Shown one piece after another: positions 13,299 through 28,879 of a stretch of 64,000 nt of DNA. Origin of the DNA: Ifrita kowaldi. Its lineage: Eukaryota; Chordata; Aves; Passeriformes; Cinclosomatidae. Every line of letters begins with the position of its first letter. Position 1 is the first letter of the stretch. Location: assembly GCA_013398055.1 (NCBI GenBank), contig VZRS01008353.1, positions 15,001 to 79,000 of the forward strand, read 5' to 3'. The notes under the pieces were generated by a model. It did not search any database, was not told the origin of the DNA, and was given only the letters and a program-made list of their open reading frames with translations. The translations under genes were made by a program, and so were the position numbers.

Positions 13299-16200
13299 TT
13301 ATGCAACTTCCTCTTCCTGTGAACACGCATCACCTAATTTAGTAGGAATTTTGCCATTGATTTCATTGGACCTAGAAGAGGCCAAAAATAAAGCAGATCA
13401 TGCCTGATATCTCATAGTTCAGAGCACGCTGAAAATATCCAAGTAAAGCTAGCCATAACTATCGACTGATACGGACATATCTTTTTGTGTTACTCAAATT
13501 TCCATTTATGATTGTTATAAGATATGAACAACTGTGGTATTACCTTTGTGTGTGTCTGTGGGAGTGGAGTGGGGGTGAGGGAGTAGTGTGTGCATGTGTC
13601 TACACAGTAGAGGTTTTGTGTGATGTCTATCATATGTACCTGAAATATTAGTCAGTCCTCGTGAGAAATACATGGTAAAAGAGCAAGGACGCACAATGTC
13701 AGCTAGAGTCAAACTCTAAACATTCTCTGTTTGTAACCTACTACCCTGTTTTTCTAGTTGTCTATTCTTAACCTCACATTTCTGAGGAATTATATCATTC
13801 TGGATGGCTGCTAAAGCCAGCAAAATTCTTACAGGCAGAGTAAGTTTCACCAGCTGCAGTAAAGCACACAGTATCCCTACTATCCTCTGGTGTGTACATG
13901 CTACTTTTTGGGTTACAAAAGACCCATTGTCAAGGTATTGTGGTAACTTTTAGAACTCCTTCTCTTTTGCTACTCCAGAGCAATAGTACTAATACAGATA
14001 AAGCAGAGGCTGACTGCTAAGCGCACAGGTACACTCTGCTCCACAGTCAGTGCATTCCCACATGCACCAAAGAAGATGAAGAGACTACATTGCCAAGGGG
14101 CTTCTTTCTGCTTTAAACAAGATGAATTTTCTGGCATGAAAGCTCCTCCTACAAAGACTGAAACAGAGAAGTCTGGGGACAAAAATACCCAACCTTTTCT
14201 CAAGAGATGGTGAATGGTGGCCCCTGAAATCTAACAGGACAGGAAAAAATTATGGTCCACTTAAAGAAGCTGGAAAAGTTTAGAAAAAGAACATGGACTG
14301 TAGTTTTCAAGCTCATGGTTGGGAATTATGCTTGTTTGGGAAAAATACGTGAATATCAAGCTATGAATTTATTGCATGTGGTAAAAGAAAAAGGGCATAA
14401 CTTCTTCAAGAGTTCATTTCAAGATATGCTTTCTCTAAAGGAAAAGATACTTGATATATTTCTCTCTAAACGGTTCTTTTTTGATGTCACTAGAAAGTTG
14501 ATTTACATCCTGGAAATTATGGGAGTTCATGCCAGATGTAAGCAGGGGAATCAAGAAAAAGAGGATAAGAATGTCTCTTGTTTTAAGAGAGGAGATCCTT
14601 TATAAAATAGTGTGCAGAAGTGTGGGTGGCAATAACATTTCTTTTGTGTGCAACAGGGGAAGTTGGATTAACTAGCATTAGGATTTAATATGCTGTTCTT
14701 AGGGGAAAGTTTGTTTCTTTAACTTCACACAAGAGTGAAAGTGGTGCACCATTCAGTTTAATGAACATTTTTTCTTTCTTACAGAACAAGTCAGTTTCAA
14801 ACTCAAATTGATAGCATCTCTCTGTGATGCTACTCACAGGAAGACATGTCATTGTTTGCAGTGTTCCCAAATAGTGTTGTATTTGCCCTCATGAGTCTCT
14901 AAAAGTACTTTATATGCATTAAAGCTCATATTTTTAATATTTTTATACTGCAAATATTTCATCAAGGCCAAAAACTAATAAATGAATATTTAGTAGAAGT
15001 AGTTCCATTAACTGACTCTGATGATCCAATGTTAGAGTAAACTGAGGTAATAATTGCCGGTTCACTGGCTGCAATATGAAACAAAGCATAGTTTCCTACT
15101 AGTTAGATGAATAGAGTTTTCTAAACATGCCACAGTCTTGGGGAAGGATTTGGATCCAGCTCGGCTGAATTGTTTTCCATGCTCCATCATCTCTACCAGC
15201 TAGAGTTCCATTGATGTAATGGAGATTCTACGTCATGTGTAGACACCTACACTGTAAGCACCTACGTTTGAGTGCTTCATTTTATAGGTATATAGAGAGT
15301 ACACATTTAGTTTCTACCCACCCATCATTAGATAACTAGGTAGGCTGGAATACCTGTGAAATCATCTGCATCTGCACTGGAACCATACATTCCCCTGATA
15401 GTCAGTAAGAAGGAATAATCACTTCCTTAAAGTGAGATTCATCTCAATCCACAGTAGATACCTGAAATAAGTCAGATGAGTTACACCATAAAAGGTGTAT
15501 TGTTTTCTACTGAAGATAACGGAAAGCTAGTTCAGGTAAAGACACCTACATAAGGAGGACAAATCTCTCCTTAGCTCCCAAGCAGTCAGGTGGAGAGATT
15601 TCAAGATTTGAAAGAAGATAATGAAGTGGCTTTTAGAATTGTTGGTGAGGTGATCTCCCACAGGAGGAGGATGCCACTGATATCCCATCTGAACGTTTAT
15701 TAGTAGATAGTGGATATCTGCCAGAGACTCTGACAGGAAAAACATCATGAAGTACTGATAAGTTAAGACAAGAAGATGAGAAACATAATGTGATGGGGAA
15801 AGAAAACACCAGAAGGACTAGAGGCAATGATTCCATGAGCTTGGAAAATGTTTATTGATGTTTTATTTTCAACAGATACAAGCAGGAAACAACAGCAGTA
15901 GCAGCAGTAAGTGCTTGAAAGGGAAAAAAATGCAGTTCTCCAGATAAAAGTTAAGGTGAGCTGTGGGTAAGTGATGGGAACTGAGAGAAGGATGCATCTT
16001 AGACATGCATTGCAGAGTTGGCAAAATAAAGTTATAGCCTGTGAATTCACCCTCACTGACTGTGCAGGCTTTCCCTGTGGTCGTGGAAGAGGGATTCCCA
16101 ACCACAAGAAACGGCAGATGTAACACTTCAGCTCCCCTGCCCCCAGCATATTTAGATTCTTCTGGCTTAAAATGGATCTTCAGCAGTTAAAATGTCAATA

Positions 16201-19200
16201 GACTCTTATCAGAGGCATGCTATTAGCTGTACCTCATTTTCCTGTACAGTTAGAAAAACTGTATAAATTGGTTATACAGATTTATCAGTCTGTTAGACAG
16301 AAAGACAAACTCTGGTCATCTTACAGCACCTCTTAGCACATTTTTCCCAGTTGAATGAAGACCAAAATGATTGATCACATCTTTGTTAAGGATTGCAGGG
16401 GGGGACACTGGGAAACTGTGGGAGTCAGAGTTCATTGAAGTAAATCACATGTACTCTCTTGTGTTAGTGCAGAATGGCAGAGGGGACAGATGAGCAGCGT
16501 GATCCAGTCTGTTTGATTTCATAAAACCAGTGAATCCTTGACTACGGGCTCTACAGGACTCTGATTGTGAAAAAGAAGGGACTAAAAGACCGCAGTTAAA
16601 AACCTTCAGTATGGAAAATATGCAAAGTTTTCAGTAGGGGAGAAAGATAGATAAAAATATTATAATTTATCATGGAGGCCATAATTCCCTCTCCTCACCC
16701 ATCATAGAGAAATTCAGTTCAAAAGAAAGACTGCAGACTTTTCAAAGATTTTGCAAAGCTGGTGATACTGGTAAAATCAGCACCAACTTTGGTGTTTTAA
16801 ATAGTGCTTTTTATACAAAGTCTATATTCTTTTGTGACGGTGCAGGATGAAGCTGACACAATAAGAATTCTACCAGAAATAAAATTAATGGCACCACCAC
16901 TAACTTGTTTCTGAATTCAGTATAAAAATGTCTAGCAAGTGGGCAGTCAGAAGTGAGAACATTACCTATTCCCTTTCAAAAAGGGGCAAAAATATATCCT
17001 TAGAAAGTTCAGTTCACTCTGGTGAGGGGGTGGAATGATTTTCACCCTTTTCTCATCAACTAGAATGCTTTTCACAGCCAAAAAATCACAAGGTACAGTT
17101 AGAAACAAGATTACTTCTGTAGGAAAATGTGTTCATGTTAAAAATGAATAGAAATTATAGCAACAGAAGAAAATGAAACTTGCAAGCCCAGAGAAATAAA
17201 ACAACTTGTTATTTATGATAAACAACAGGGGATTGTTGTAGGTCTGAAGCAATCAAAAGAATTTTGCACCACAAAGCAAATCTGAACAAAAATAATAATA
17301 ATACTTAGAATTCAGACTTTTCATTTATTGAATTGTTTCTGTACAACAAGCTTTACAGAATAACACAATACATTCTAATGCTCTGGAATTATTAATGAAA
17401 CAACCTAGTTGTAAAAGAATATAGAGCTATACAGAACACAGAGCTGTTATTTTGTTGGTTTACATGCTTCTTACTCACATATTCATTGTGTGTACTTTTC
17501 TTTTCTGTCCAAAAAGCATTCCTCACATTCATTTTTAAGAGTGTAGGAGTGCATTTAATGATTAACTGGGAGAAATAACTTTTTGATAATGCCTTACCAT
17601 GTGTGGACATAAACTGCATCACAGTCTTTTATTTTAGTGGTTTTCCACTTCCCTTTGTTATTATTTTTATGGTACACAGTCCCATAGAAAATCTGACTTC
17701 TTCCATGGCTTTTCATTTATGCCCTTGTTCACACTTCGAGCATCTGCCAAACTCAAAGGAGTGAACATAGCTCTTTCTCAAGACCCAAACATTCAATAAA
17801 TCAGTGATCACTGTCCAATTAGAATTTTTTCCTTTTAAAAAACTTGCATATCCCTAAGAAACCTGATCCCAGTCTGCAAAACAAAATTCGACATTCCAGA
17901 GGGGCACAAGTCAGGACACTATTTGGTCTTATGCCCAGTAAGGAGAGCACCATATTCCAGTCAATGCAATACATACACTTGAAATTGGGAACAACCTTTA
18001 AATTGAGGTGTATTTAGTACTTAGGCTTTCTTGTATTCTTGCTATTGTGTAAGAACTCTACAAAAAGATGGTCTGAAAGCTTTGTCAGGGGAGTATTCTC
18101 TCTTTTTTTATTCTCAGCTGCAGTACAAGCACAGAAGGAAGAAATATTTTCCTCCAAAAAGTTTAGTCGAGTGTGTGTGCCCAAAGCAGAAGAATTTTTC
18201 TCCCTTCTTGTGGAAATTCAGCACAGCTTGTTAACCTTGGAATAACTGGAGAAAGAGAAATAATTACCCTACCGTATCATTTCAAGTCTGTCAAAATGCT
18301 TTCTACCTCCATCAGGATACTGATGGTCCCTTCTCTACCCAGGAGTAACTACCTTCTCTGTTAAAGATTTTGTCATCTTGCTAAATTATTAACAATAATA
18401 ATTCTTAATTACAAACAACAAAAACACAGCAAAACCTAAGGTGTCAAGCAAATATACCTTAAAAGCTGCTCATACGTCTGCATGAGAAATGTATCCACGA
18501 GTTTAAATTATGAACACCTCTGGAGTGTGCAAAGTCTATCTGAACTGACCTTTGAAGCTTTTGCATTGCAAAGAGCAAAGGGGATGAAATTCTTTGAACA
18601 GATTGTTATAACTTGTTCACCTAAGTCTTTCAAAGGCTACTGGACTGCCAAAAAGAGCATTTTATCCACTGAGATAGGCGACTATGAATATGGAAAGTTA
18701 ATCACACAATGTCAATAAAATGGGAAGAAATTCATGCAATAAGACTACATTTTATCTCAATTTTATTGAAATGAAATGGAAAGTTTTTTGTATGTGAAAA
18801 GAAGGTACACAATGATACTAAAACAATTTTAAAGTAGAAAGAGGCAGAAATTCCATAGCTACAAAGCACAAGCCATTCACTTGTCTGGAATAGGAAAGAA
18901 GAACCAAAAGCTAGATATTTCCATAAGTGTCTTGTTTATACTTCATTGCATCTTCCTTTGAAGTTGTAGCTTTGATCACTGTTCACAGGACAGTGGACCA
19001 AATGGGCTTCCAGTGTGATACAACTGAACATTCCTGTGATCCCAAATGCCACAGGATTCCTTCATGCTCGAAGACGTTCAGCATGATTGATAACATTGTG
19101 AGAATTTCAGGAAGGAGCAGATATCCTAGATCGTTGTCCTCTTTCTCCATGAACTCTTTTTCTCAGCTGTTGTTCTTCCTCTATATTATTTTTGTTGTTA

Positions 19201-22200
19201 ATAGTTCTTTATTTATCTTTAGTGCCCAGGCATGTAGTCTCACAGAAAAGTTTATGATACTGTTGAGTACGGAATGATAGAGAGCTGGTCAAAGAGAAGC
19301 GAGCAATACATAAACAAGGGTCTCAGCTCAGAAGTCTGATTTCAGTCCCAGTTCTGCAGCAATACAGATCATCCCCAGGTTTTTTCTCCAGACTACCCAA
19401 AAGCCCTGTGGGAATATGTTACATGTTGTGGTAATTGAAGGCTTTATTCAGAACACAGCTGTGCCGGGATAAACCTGGTTCTCATGGATGAGTTTAGGAC
19501 AACATTTTGTTACTCCTCTGTTACAACCTTATATTAACAGAAAATCAAGGTCTGCAGAGCAGGATGAATAAGGTCCAATGACCTTTTGTTGAATAAAAAG
19601 TGCAAGGACCAAAGTTATGTTGGTGTGATACTGTGAACTGTCTGATATTACACTGTTCTGCTTTGTCTTTGTCTGTACATACACATATATGTACTTTTTA
19701 TTTTTACTCTGAATCTTTTTCTTATACTGAAAAATTGTCTTCATCACTGGATAAGTACTATCAGTGTATTTCGCGCCACCATTGGTTCCTCCACGGAAGT
19801 CCCTCACTCTTTATGACAGCTTTTCTTGGGCCAAAACTATTTGATCCAAGTTCTTCCTAGTTTAGCAACATTTGTTCAATTCTTTTCATTCCATCATGGA
19901 GATGTTGATCAGATAAATAGAAAACACTTTCTAGAAGTAACCTCTTCCTCACTAGAAGACCAAGAGTTTCCTTTTAGAAAGGGAAAGATTTTTACTGAAA
20001 ATTTTCATCCCCATAAAATCTCAAATTAATTTGCAACCAAAAATTTTGTCTCCTCCTGGGAAAAAAAAAAAACAAAAAAACAGCCCTACTTGCTCTTTAG
20101 TTTCATTTCTCTCTTTCTCTCTTTGTTTTTTAAGAATTTATTTCTTGTTTGTCAAAGAAAGCAATATACTAATGGTGCATACTTTTTTTTCACTCTTCCT
20201 TTTCCACTGATTTCTCAACAATACTCAATGAAACTCCAGCTTGTAAAGTCAAACCATGCAAAAGCAAAGGAATCTGTTGGAAAAACTGTACAATTGCCAA
20301 GATGGTTCAAGGCTGTTTTCTCACTTCTTGGACATGGATCTTTGCATAGCACTGTATATTTTCCATGATCAAATAGCAGGATTTTTTAACTCCACTGTTC
20401 TTGGATACAGTCCCAAAATCCAGCCAGAAAGATCCACTGTTTTAGTAACTCCTACCTCGCACATTAAGTGATACAGGTTGACCAGGTGTCAGGTGGTCCA
20501 TTCTAGTAGCTCACAGAGACCTGGGTAAATTTCAGTTTTCCAGTATTTATTTCACTGGCAAGTGCATCTAACTGCCTGAAAGACTGCCTCTCACACTGCT
20601 AGATTTCTCTGCTGCAGAAACTAAATCTAGTGAAACACAACTTTCTGGGACCAGAGCCAGGTCACTTTCAGTTCAGTGGCTTTATCTTTGAATTTACAAT
20701 TAAGGGCTCATGCATGTCTCCTTTCATGAGAGGCAAACCTCATTCTTCCAGTGATCCATCCCCTCAAACATCAGACTGGTGCTACCAGTAGACTGCATCT
20801 TTGCACACATGATGAGATTTTGCTGGCAAAAATTGCTGTAGTTTTATTCCTCCTTGACTGAATATCTGTCACTTCCAAACTGATGTTAATTGATGCCTCC
20901 TTGCTGTGGTGGTGGGAGTTTCAGAACAGATGTTAATACAGCAATGTTAAGGAAATTTAAAATATAAAAAGACTAACTTCTGCTTACAGTCTATATATAC
21001 TACTGAAGATTTATTGAAAAACAAAATAAAGAATATACTTAGCTACTGTGGGTGGGGTCTGAAATTAATACGTTCACTGCATTTTTCAAACTAAATCTGC
21101 ATGAATAAGCCTAATTCTCTTCCTCCTTAAATAGTATTTTAAATGTACCACATATCTTTTTCCTTCACCAGGTAAGCATCTGGAATACTAGGGCTTACTG
21201 AAACACAGTTTCTTCAATCTGGCACTAGCATCTAGCATGAGAGGCACAAGTCAGCTGAATTTAGAGAATATTGCTGCTAAATAATTACACAGTGTCTTTA
21301 AATTATGGCTTGCTGTTTCTGAAAATGACTGTATCACCCATCAAAGTACACTGTAAGCTTTTTAAATAGATATATCATGTAAATGTATTTTTTAAGATTA
21401 CATATAAATGCATTTCTTTTTATTTTGTATTCATATTTAATTCTAATTCCATTATTTGAGATTCAAGATGGGATACATCTAAATATGAAGCTTTTATATG
21501 GCCCTGTAAGTTATACAGTATAGTTTAATATTAAGATTTTACTAGACAGTTACACAGTACTCAGTTTTAATATGGAATACTTCATCATGTTCATTATCGC
21601 CTATTTAGACTCATGTAAACTGACACTCCTGAAATAAGCAAGCTTTAAAATGTTAATATAAATGTTATGACTCTTTTAATTGCAATAGACATCTCATTAA
21701 GTAATTTAATACCAGTGGGGCCTCTTACCAATACTCAAAAAACATACTTTGCCCAGCTTTTACATACAGCACAATATGACAGATATATTTTTTTCCACAG
21801 GGATGTTCACCAACTTTCTCTTTGCTATCCATATCCTGAGTGAGAATGCCTTGGCAGCAAGCTGCCGTGATGGGCTGCATTAGCTGGCTTAAACCAGAGC
21901 AACTTTGGTAAGGGCTGTACCTGTCTGCTCAGGATTAACCAGCAGGACCTGTCAGAAGCAGCACCAGAGAGAGAGCTACCTAGACCATGGCCATGGTGGA
22001 ATTAGTTCTTCACCTAGGTGGAGAGAAAAACATGCATGACATTTCCATTAGCCTAGAAGGCAGAAACATCTGGTTACTTGGTTCAGCTCATCAGCAGGAG
22101 AGCCTGTAGTTGATTAGCCCTTCTCTCAGTAGTGGGCGTTACTACAGTCAGTGGGAATTACTAAACATGGTTTCAGGGGACTGACGTTAATTTGGCTTGC

Positions 22201-25200
22201 CAAAATAATATGCAATTTTTTAAGGAGTTTGTGTTAATTAGTTGTATAATTTGATGTGATGTGATTGGTTTTGCACAAAGAAAAGCAGAACAGGGTTTGC
22301 TATTAGAAACTGCAGTAGAAGAATCAAGAGGTGGCACTTAAACAGTGCACAGTGTGAATTTGCAGTGGTGAAAGGCCTTAGTTCATGATCTAATTATACA
22401 ATGGGATTCCCTGTCTCAAAAGCTAAAAGCCTTTTAATTATTTTTTTCTTCTTCTAAGATGCTTTATTTTGATTACTGTACTATTAATTCCTTGCGCCTA
22501 CTATTTTACCACAGATTAAGTCACTTTGGATATCCCATTTTGGCGTGTTTTGCATAATATTCCACTTTTACCAAAAAAGAAATATGTGAAATTATAAAAG
22601 TTGGCAATTTATAGTTTGTGTAATTCCTCACTGCATCTCTCTGCCTGCCTTCTACTCGCTATTCACTAACTCTTTTACAACTATTATTGGGAATTTAGAC
22701 TTCTTTGCTACCTATGGAATGGTAATCAGTGGTAGCACTGATGTCAGAATTACAGTTTCTGCCAGGCTAACTGATAACTGTGTAGTCTGGGAACTTAGAA
22801 ACATACATGAGGTAGTCAACATCCTCTCATTAAAAGCATTTGCTGCCTGATGTCTGTTGAAAAAATTTTAGAACTGCACTGAAAAGTATCTTCTGAGGGC
22901 TCTGGCTGAATGAGAGGGTTGTTTAAGACTTTTCCTCAGGATTTGCTGAGTATGGGAGTAGGCAACTGAAGCAATTCTCAGAAATAGTATACCCTTCCAC
23001 ATCTCTCTGTTCTTCTCAACTTTCTTGCCTATTTGGACAGCAGATTCTTTGGGCTGATGGCTGTTTCTTCCTAAGTGCTTGTACAGTGCTCTGCACGCTG
23101 AGTTGCCAGTCCTGGCAGTGGCCTCCAGGCACAGTTCTCTTAGACATGCCAGTTAATTAACTCACAGCTCTCTCTCCCCTTATCTGCCACCCCCCTACCT
23201 AATATTTTAAAATTTCATGTCACCTCCACTAGCAACAAGAGAGCAGGAGTTTATTTATCACTATTTCCACAGGGAAGGAAGTCTGAAATATATAGTATGC
23301 CATATATACACTATCCAAATTTAGCTACATATTCAGGAGATTTGCCTCCTTAAGCTGTTTGTGTTCTTAATGGCTACTGCTTCAGATCACCCTTGAAGAG
23401 AGATTGTCTCCCCCCATGAACTGTCAGGTACCAAAATTTAGGCATCATGGATGCACCTCAGGATTTCCATTTCTATCCTTCTGCAAAAATCCCCATGCTT
23501 GAAACCCTGTCTCTGCTGGGGATGGCCAAGAGAAACTTATTTGCTTGAGAGAGTCCTCTGGGGGCTGGGATTTCATACAAATCTGCTGGACAATGGGGAA
23601 CCTTCTCACACTTTGCTGAAAGTTTGCCTGAACCTTGCATGCTGACGTGCAGACTCCTCAGAGACGTTCATAAATCTCAGAGTCGCCTGAAATCTCATAC
23701 AATTCCAACCTTCTGTGATACAAGGCTCTCTTATAAATGTTTCACAGAGCTCTCTTTTTCAAATTTTGAAAAAGAGGCACTGCATAGTTTATGGGATGCT
23801 CTGTTCAATATCTAATCCCTGTGAAAAAGCCCTGCAGTTTAGGTAGGACTTCATACAGTAAAGCAAGTTCACCAAACACAAAAGAGAAAGGAGTTATAAT
23901 AGACTCTTTGTACCATCAAGGCTCGGGAGATATGAGCTTACTGACGGGAAGCTTTTAAAAGCCTGAGGGCCATAAAGATTGGTGTCAAAGGAAGCATGTG
24001 TAGTAGGTATGGAGTGGAGTAGGTATTACATATAAATAAGGGGCAAGTGTACTAGTGCAGAAGGGTGCACTGAGTGGTTCTAGTACGAGAAAAATGGGGG
24101 GAAAATAAAAGCCCAAACATTTCACTGGCACAGAGCAGGACTCAGGATGCCTGGAGAAGTTTCAGGTAACTTCTATTAGGTGCAGCAAGAGTGCTGTCAT
24201 CCATCAGGGTGACTGTCTGTACAAAGCTGAGCTGTCTGTCATGGGATCGCCTGAACCCTTTATGGATTATAGATTTAGAATGCTCATATGCCTGCTATTT
24301 ATTTTCTATTTGAATATCAGTTATTACTGAAAACAGTTTGCTTACCTTGAGCAGTCGGTAATTTATAGTTACTCCTCAGCTGCTTATAAACACTACCTAA
24401 AATACTGACTGCTATTATCCATTTCTGTTATCACCTCAGTTATCTGCGTCTTTCACTGCCATTGCCTATCTTATGCCTAGGTTTTAAGCTCATGGAGAGA
24501 GAATTTCTGTATTGCTGAATTCTATATATTCAAGCTTTTTGCAGAGTGAGTTTCTGCATTATGTTCTGTATTTTCTACCCCATCTATCATAGTGGTGTCC
24601 GTGGCTGGGAATACCAGGAAATACAGTAACGTGAATACTGAGAAAGATTGATAGAAGATAATTAATGCATCCAAAAACACACTAAAAAAAAAAGTGTTTA
24701 ATTGTGTCCACTGAGGTCATTTCACATAAAAAGATGTTGTAAGACCAGTGGTTTAATTGCTTTGCATAAGCCTCTCAGAAACAGTTCAGTAAATAGACTT
24801 GAAAAATTCCTCATTATTATCAATATATGATATATAATGCTATTTCTTACATGAGAAAGATATGTCCATCAACCCATTATTAATTTACAAAAATAAAAGA
24901 AAAACTTCTTTGAGGAAACATGTTGTTTTAGGTTAGGTTGACTTCTACAGCCTTATAGAACAGATACAGAAATATTTCTATTTATGTAAAAAAGTTATTT
25001 TTTCACTTATTTAATGAATGGTGGTACCAATTAATGTAAAACCAAGGCAGAAGTACTGTGCTAGTAACCAGGACAGGTTAAGCCAGCGTATATAAATCTA
25101 TATCAATTGTGAATGAATTATGAGAGTGGTAGATTGAGCACCTGAACACGAAAAAAATGTTCAGATTTTGCTTGAATAAAAAAGAAGAAATGGATATAGA

Positions 25201-28200
25201 GATAAATCATGAATTTCCCTTCTTATCAAAACTGCCTTATCTTTCTTTCCATCTCTCTTGTCCCCTTCACTTCCCCAAGTGATGTTGACAGGACTCAGGC
25301 CAGGGAATTTTCCTACTTTTGGGTGCATTACAGAAGTAGCTTGAGAACAATTGCCGAATGAATGGATTTTAAATCCATCAGTGGTATCGGTACTGAAGGA
25401 GATACAGAACAGACAGCTTACAGAATAGAACCTTACCTAGAAAAGCCGTGCAAGGCTGTAATTACTTGGACACCTGTTTATACTGAGGTGCTCCCATATG
25501 AGCTTTTAGACTCATGGAATGCCAAAAAAAAATTTTTATTTGTGTCAGTGTCATTAAAAATTTGCCTGATATGTTCACCAAGAATTTTTCTGGAGGGCCT
25601 GAAAAGCTTGGAGCCTGTTGTACTATCATTTTTGTTCCTGTTACTCAGATGTATTTTCCCTGTGAAGCACATTACAGCTTGGGAGTGCTCAGTCCTGTGA
25701 AAGGTAGATTAGTCAGAGGTACATAAGTCAAAAGCCTCACAACAGAAGTCACAAGGAAATCTAGTAGAAGAGAATGTATTGACACTACAGAACAGTTGCT
25801 GTAAATACGTAGATGCCTTTTCCTTATAACTTATTTTAAAATGCCCTTCATCTTTTGAAACAGGGCTGAATTCTCCATTTTTTCATCTCCCTTCCAGATT
25901 TGATGAATCTAGTTTTTCAGTCAATATTTCAATCAGTTTGAATGAATACAATGTATCATTAATAAAAAAGAAAGACATTATTAAAACTTGTTGAAACTTT
26001 TTATTGTAGGAAGCTGAATACAGTCGAATACAGCAGGCCAACAACTTAAATATTAAAAATGGTCCATGTATACCTAACTTTAAAACTACCCATTGTCAAA
26101 TAAGCCACACATTGGCATTTGAAAATAAGTTACCATTCACACTGAGCTAAAAATTCCTTTTTTTAACCTTTTAGCCACAGATTTTTTTCCTATGACTATG
26201 TAATATTGCAACACTTTATCTAAAATATTTCTGAAGTTTTATTCAAGCATTCACCGATATTTGGATCTTAAAGCAAACTACAGAACTTCTGACTTATGGA
26301 CTTATCAATGTCACAGGTTAAGTGATTTAATTGAGAATCTGTAAAATGTCAAAACAGAGAAACAGTAGTGGACAATATAATTAGACTGCATCACAAGGTG
26401 TTTGCGGAAAGGAGGGGAAATGGTCCATTCAACCTTAACTTTCATATTCCTGACTTCTAAGCCTCACCTAGGAGAAGTCAAACACAGAACTCATATGGAA
26501 TTGTGCAGCAAGATCCTCAAATTATACAAGTAAAAAACTTTCAAAGTTTTTTTTTAATAAAGGTTTAAGAGTAATGAGGCAACAAGTATTCACTGTAAGA
26601 CAACATTCCATTATGAAACTCAGTTACACAGCAAAACTATCAGTTTTCCCTTGTTGCATTCCAAGAAAATGCTGTGACATTCCAAAAGACATTATGCTCA
26701 ATTAATTCCTGCTGCCATCAAGGCATGCTAGCTCTGTGCTCCTCCACCAGACACATTCTACATATAACAAAGATGGCAGGCAAATCAGCACAGCTACCCA
26801 CCAGCAGGGATTTTAGTATTAGACTGGGTATAATTCCAAACTCTGCCTCTAACCTTCCTTCTCTCTGGAGTGACCTCACAACCTTCCCTGTATGTGCTCC
26901 TGAGCCATTTGTTCACATGCAAAATCAGATGACATTACTAACTTTCCCTGCACTCAAGTCTATTTTCTTCCCCTCAAGATTAACATTTTGCTTTTTTCTC
27001 TGTGACATTTGCAAAATCTACTGCAAGGGAAGGGTAACTAGTCCTCACTGAGCCTGTGTTCCTTAGTCTAGGTTACCAAGATGCCTAACTAAAAACTGGC
27101 TCTAGTATCCCCATGCTATATGCAGTCACTTCTGTCTTCTGACTGCAATAAATTTAGCTCAAGAACACTTTGGAGGGGAAGGCTGTCTTTTCATTACATG
27201 CTTAATATCCATTATAATGGGACCCAGCTTCTACTTCAGGGCCTGAAGGCATTTCACAAGGCAAATAATAGACAATAATGATAATAAAAAGAAAATTTTC
27301 TTCACAAGGAACTTGATTAGTTGTCTGCATCCTGGGTAAGAGTGTCTACATCTGTATAAAGTTTTACAATTTTTGTTTTGTTTAAATACAGTGCCAGTTA
27401 AGACTAATTCCATATTTCCCCTGATTTCCACGCAGATAGATTTATGTCTCCGTGTTCCAGTGAGTTCCTTTAGTTGTTGTTTGAAATGCTTGTCTAAAAT
27501 TCCTGTATCATTCCAAATTTAAGCTTATGGAAACTTCACAGCAGCAACTGTATCTGGGTAACAGATTGTTTGTTAAATGGAAATGGAAATCATCAACTAC
27601 GTGAATTATTTCTTGTGTTATTCTCACAACGCAGTGCTTTGAGTCACGTGCTGTTAGACACTGTGACGTGCAACACTGTGTTCAAGATACCTACAGCTCC
27701 CAAAGGTATCTTCATGAGACTTAGAGGTCTCAGCAGTTTTTTTGGTAGGTTGGGATTTAAAGCAGTGTATGCACATTATTTTCTTCTTTGAACATTACCC
27801 CTAACAGCATATCCAGCTATATTGTCTTTTGTCTCACCACTCATACAGAGACAAGAAGAACCTACAAGACAAGCAATCAACTTGTGGGAGACTAGTTTTG
27901 AAGAACAGATTATTCAACCACTTGGATGTCTGCTCTGGATCAGTAGTATCAATTCTATAGTGACTGCACATGAGCAGGAATAGGTTTTCTTTTGGGTTAA
28001 TTTGCAGAAAATTTTCTACATGCCACAGTAACCCAAAATAATTATATAGGCTCTTATTTTAGTATTGTCATTACTAATTTGGTTCAAGTCCTTTTTCAGA
28101 CCCTATTATGCAGTAAAGATAACTGTTATAGTAAAAAAACAATTTAAGAAAAATCAATAGAAGAGACTTTTATGGCAAAATAATTGTCCATACACACATA

Positions 28201-28879
28201 AATAAAAACATAATAAGAATGTGGATTAGTACCAATATAATCACTTTTTCATAAGTCTATAGACAGATCTGTCCTAGACAAATTAAATTTTAAGAATAAT
28301 TTTATAAGATTGTGTTGTATCACTTTTTACAGTAAATTATTCTGTAGGAACTGATTCTCCATTCAGTAACAGTCAGAGATATTGCTTCCAGAATTTTATG
28401 TGGACTGTTTACTTGGAGTTTCCTAAAATTATTTTACAGGTAGCTAGTGTTTATGGAGGTTACAGGTTTTGGACCGTTCTCCGTTGCTTGTAACCCAGTG
28501 CGCTTTGCTTGCTTGAGGATAAGGCAGAATGTAGTTCAGTTTGGGATAAATATGGTGAGAAAGTACCACCAAAACTGGGAGATCAGATATTCATAAACCA
28601 CTGCAAAAGCATTAATTTATCTACTATCACCATAGTGGAAAATTAAACCTGTCTTTCTTTCTACTTCATTAGTATGTAGCATCTTCAAGGTGCTGGTAAC
28701 AGACAGCCTGGACATTTTGTATTAGAGACAAGTCTTTCATCACAAGAGTGAGAATTCTTCACCTTCTCTGAGCTTCCCAGCCTTCAACCCCACCATCCTC
28801 CCAAAGATAGTCTTTTTTTTTTATTTCCACTTCTTCTTATGTGAACTTGCCCATCTGTTTCCATTTACTACCAGATTCC

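Larger units (their letters stand above)
10116..28879. other. Long gene-free stretch
   Basis: I recognise only the MIR fragment near 11 kb, microsatellites near 13.1-13.3 kb, a G-rich run at about 11753-11767 and a poly-A stretch at 20060-20082. The longest open stretches (117 codons plus strand from 14252; 128 codons minus strand at 15763-16149; 125 codons plus strand from 26674) show no known domain and look like chance. Confidence 0.55.

Noticed and set aside
14252..14605. 117-codon lysine-rich frame
   Set aside because: No domain recognised; lysine and phenylalanine richness reflects AT-rich DNA.
22194..22206. ttggcttgccaa as a nuclear factor I palindrome
   Set aside because: The spacer is two bases instead of the five of the NFI consensus.
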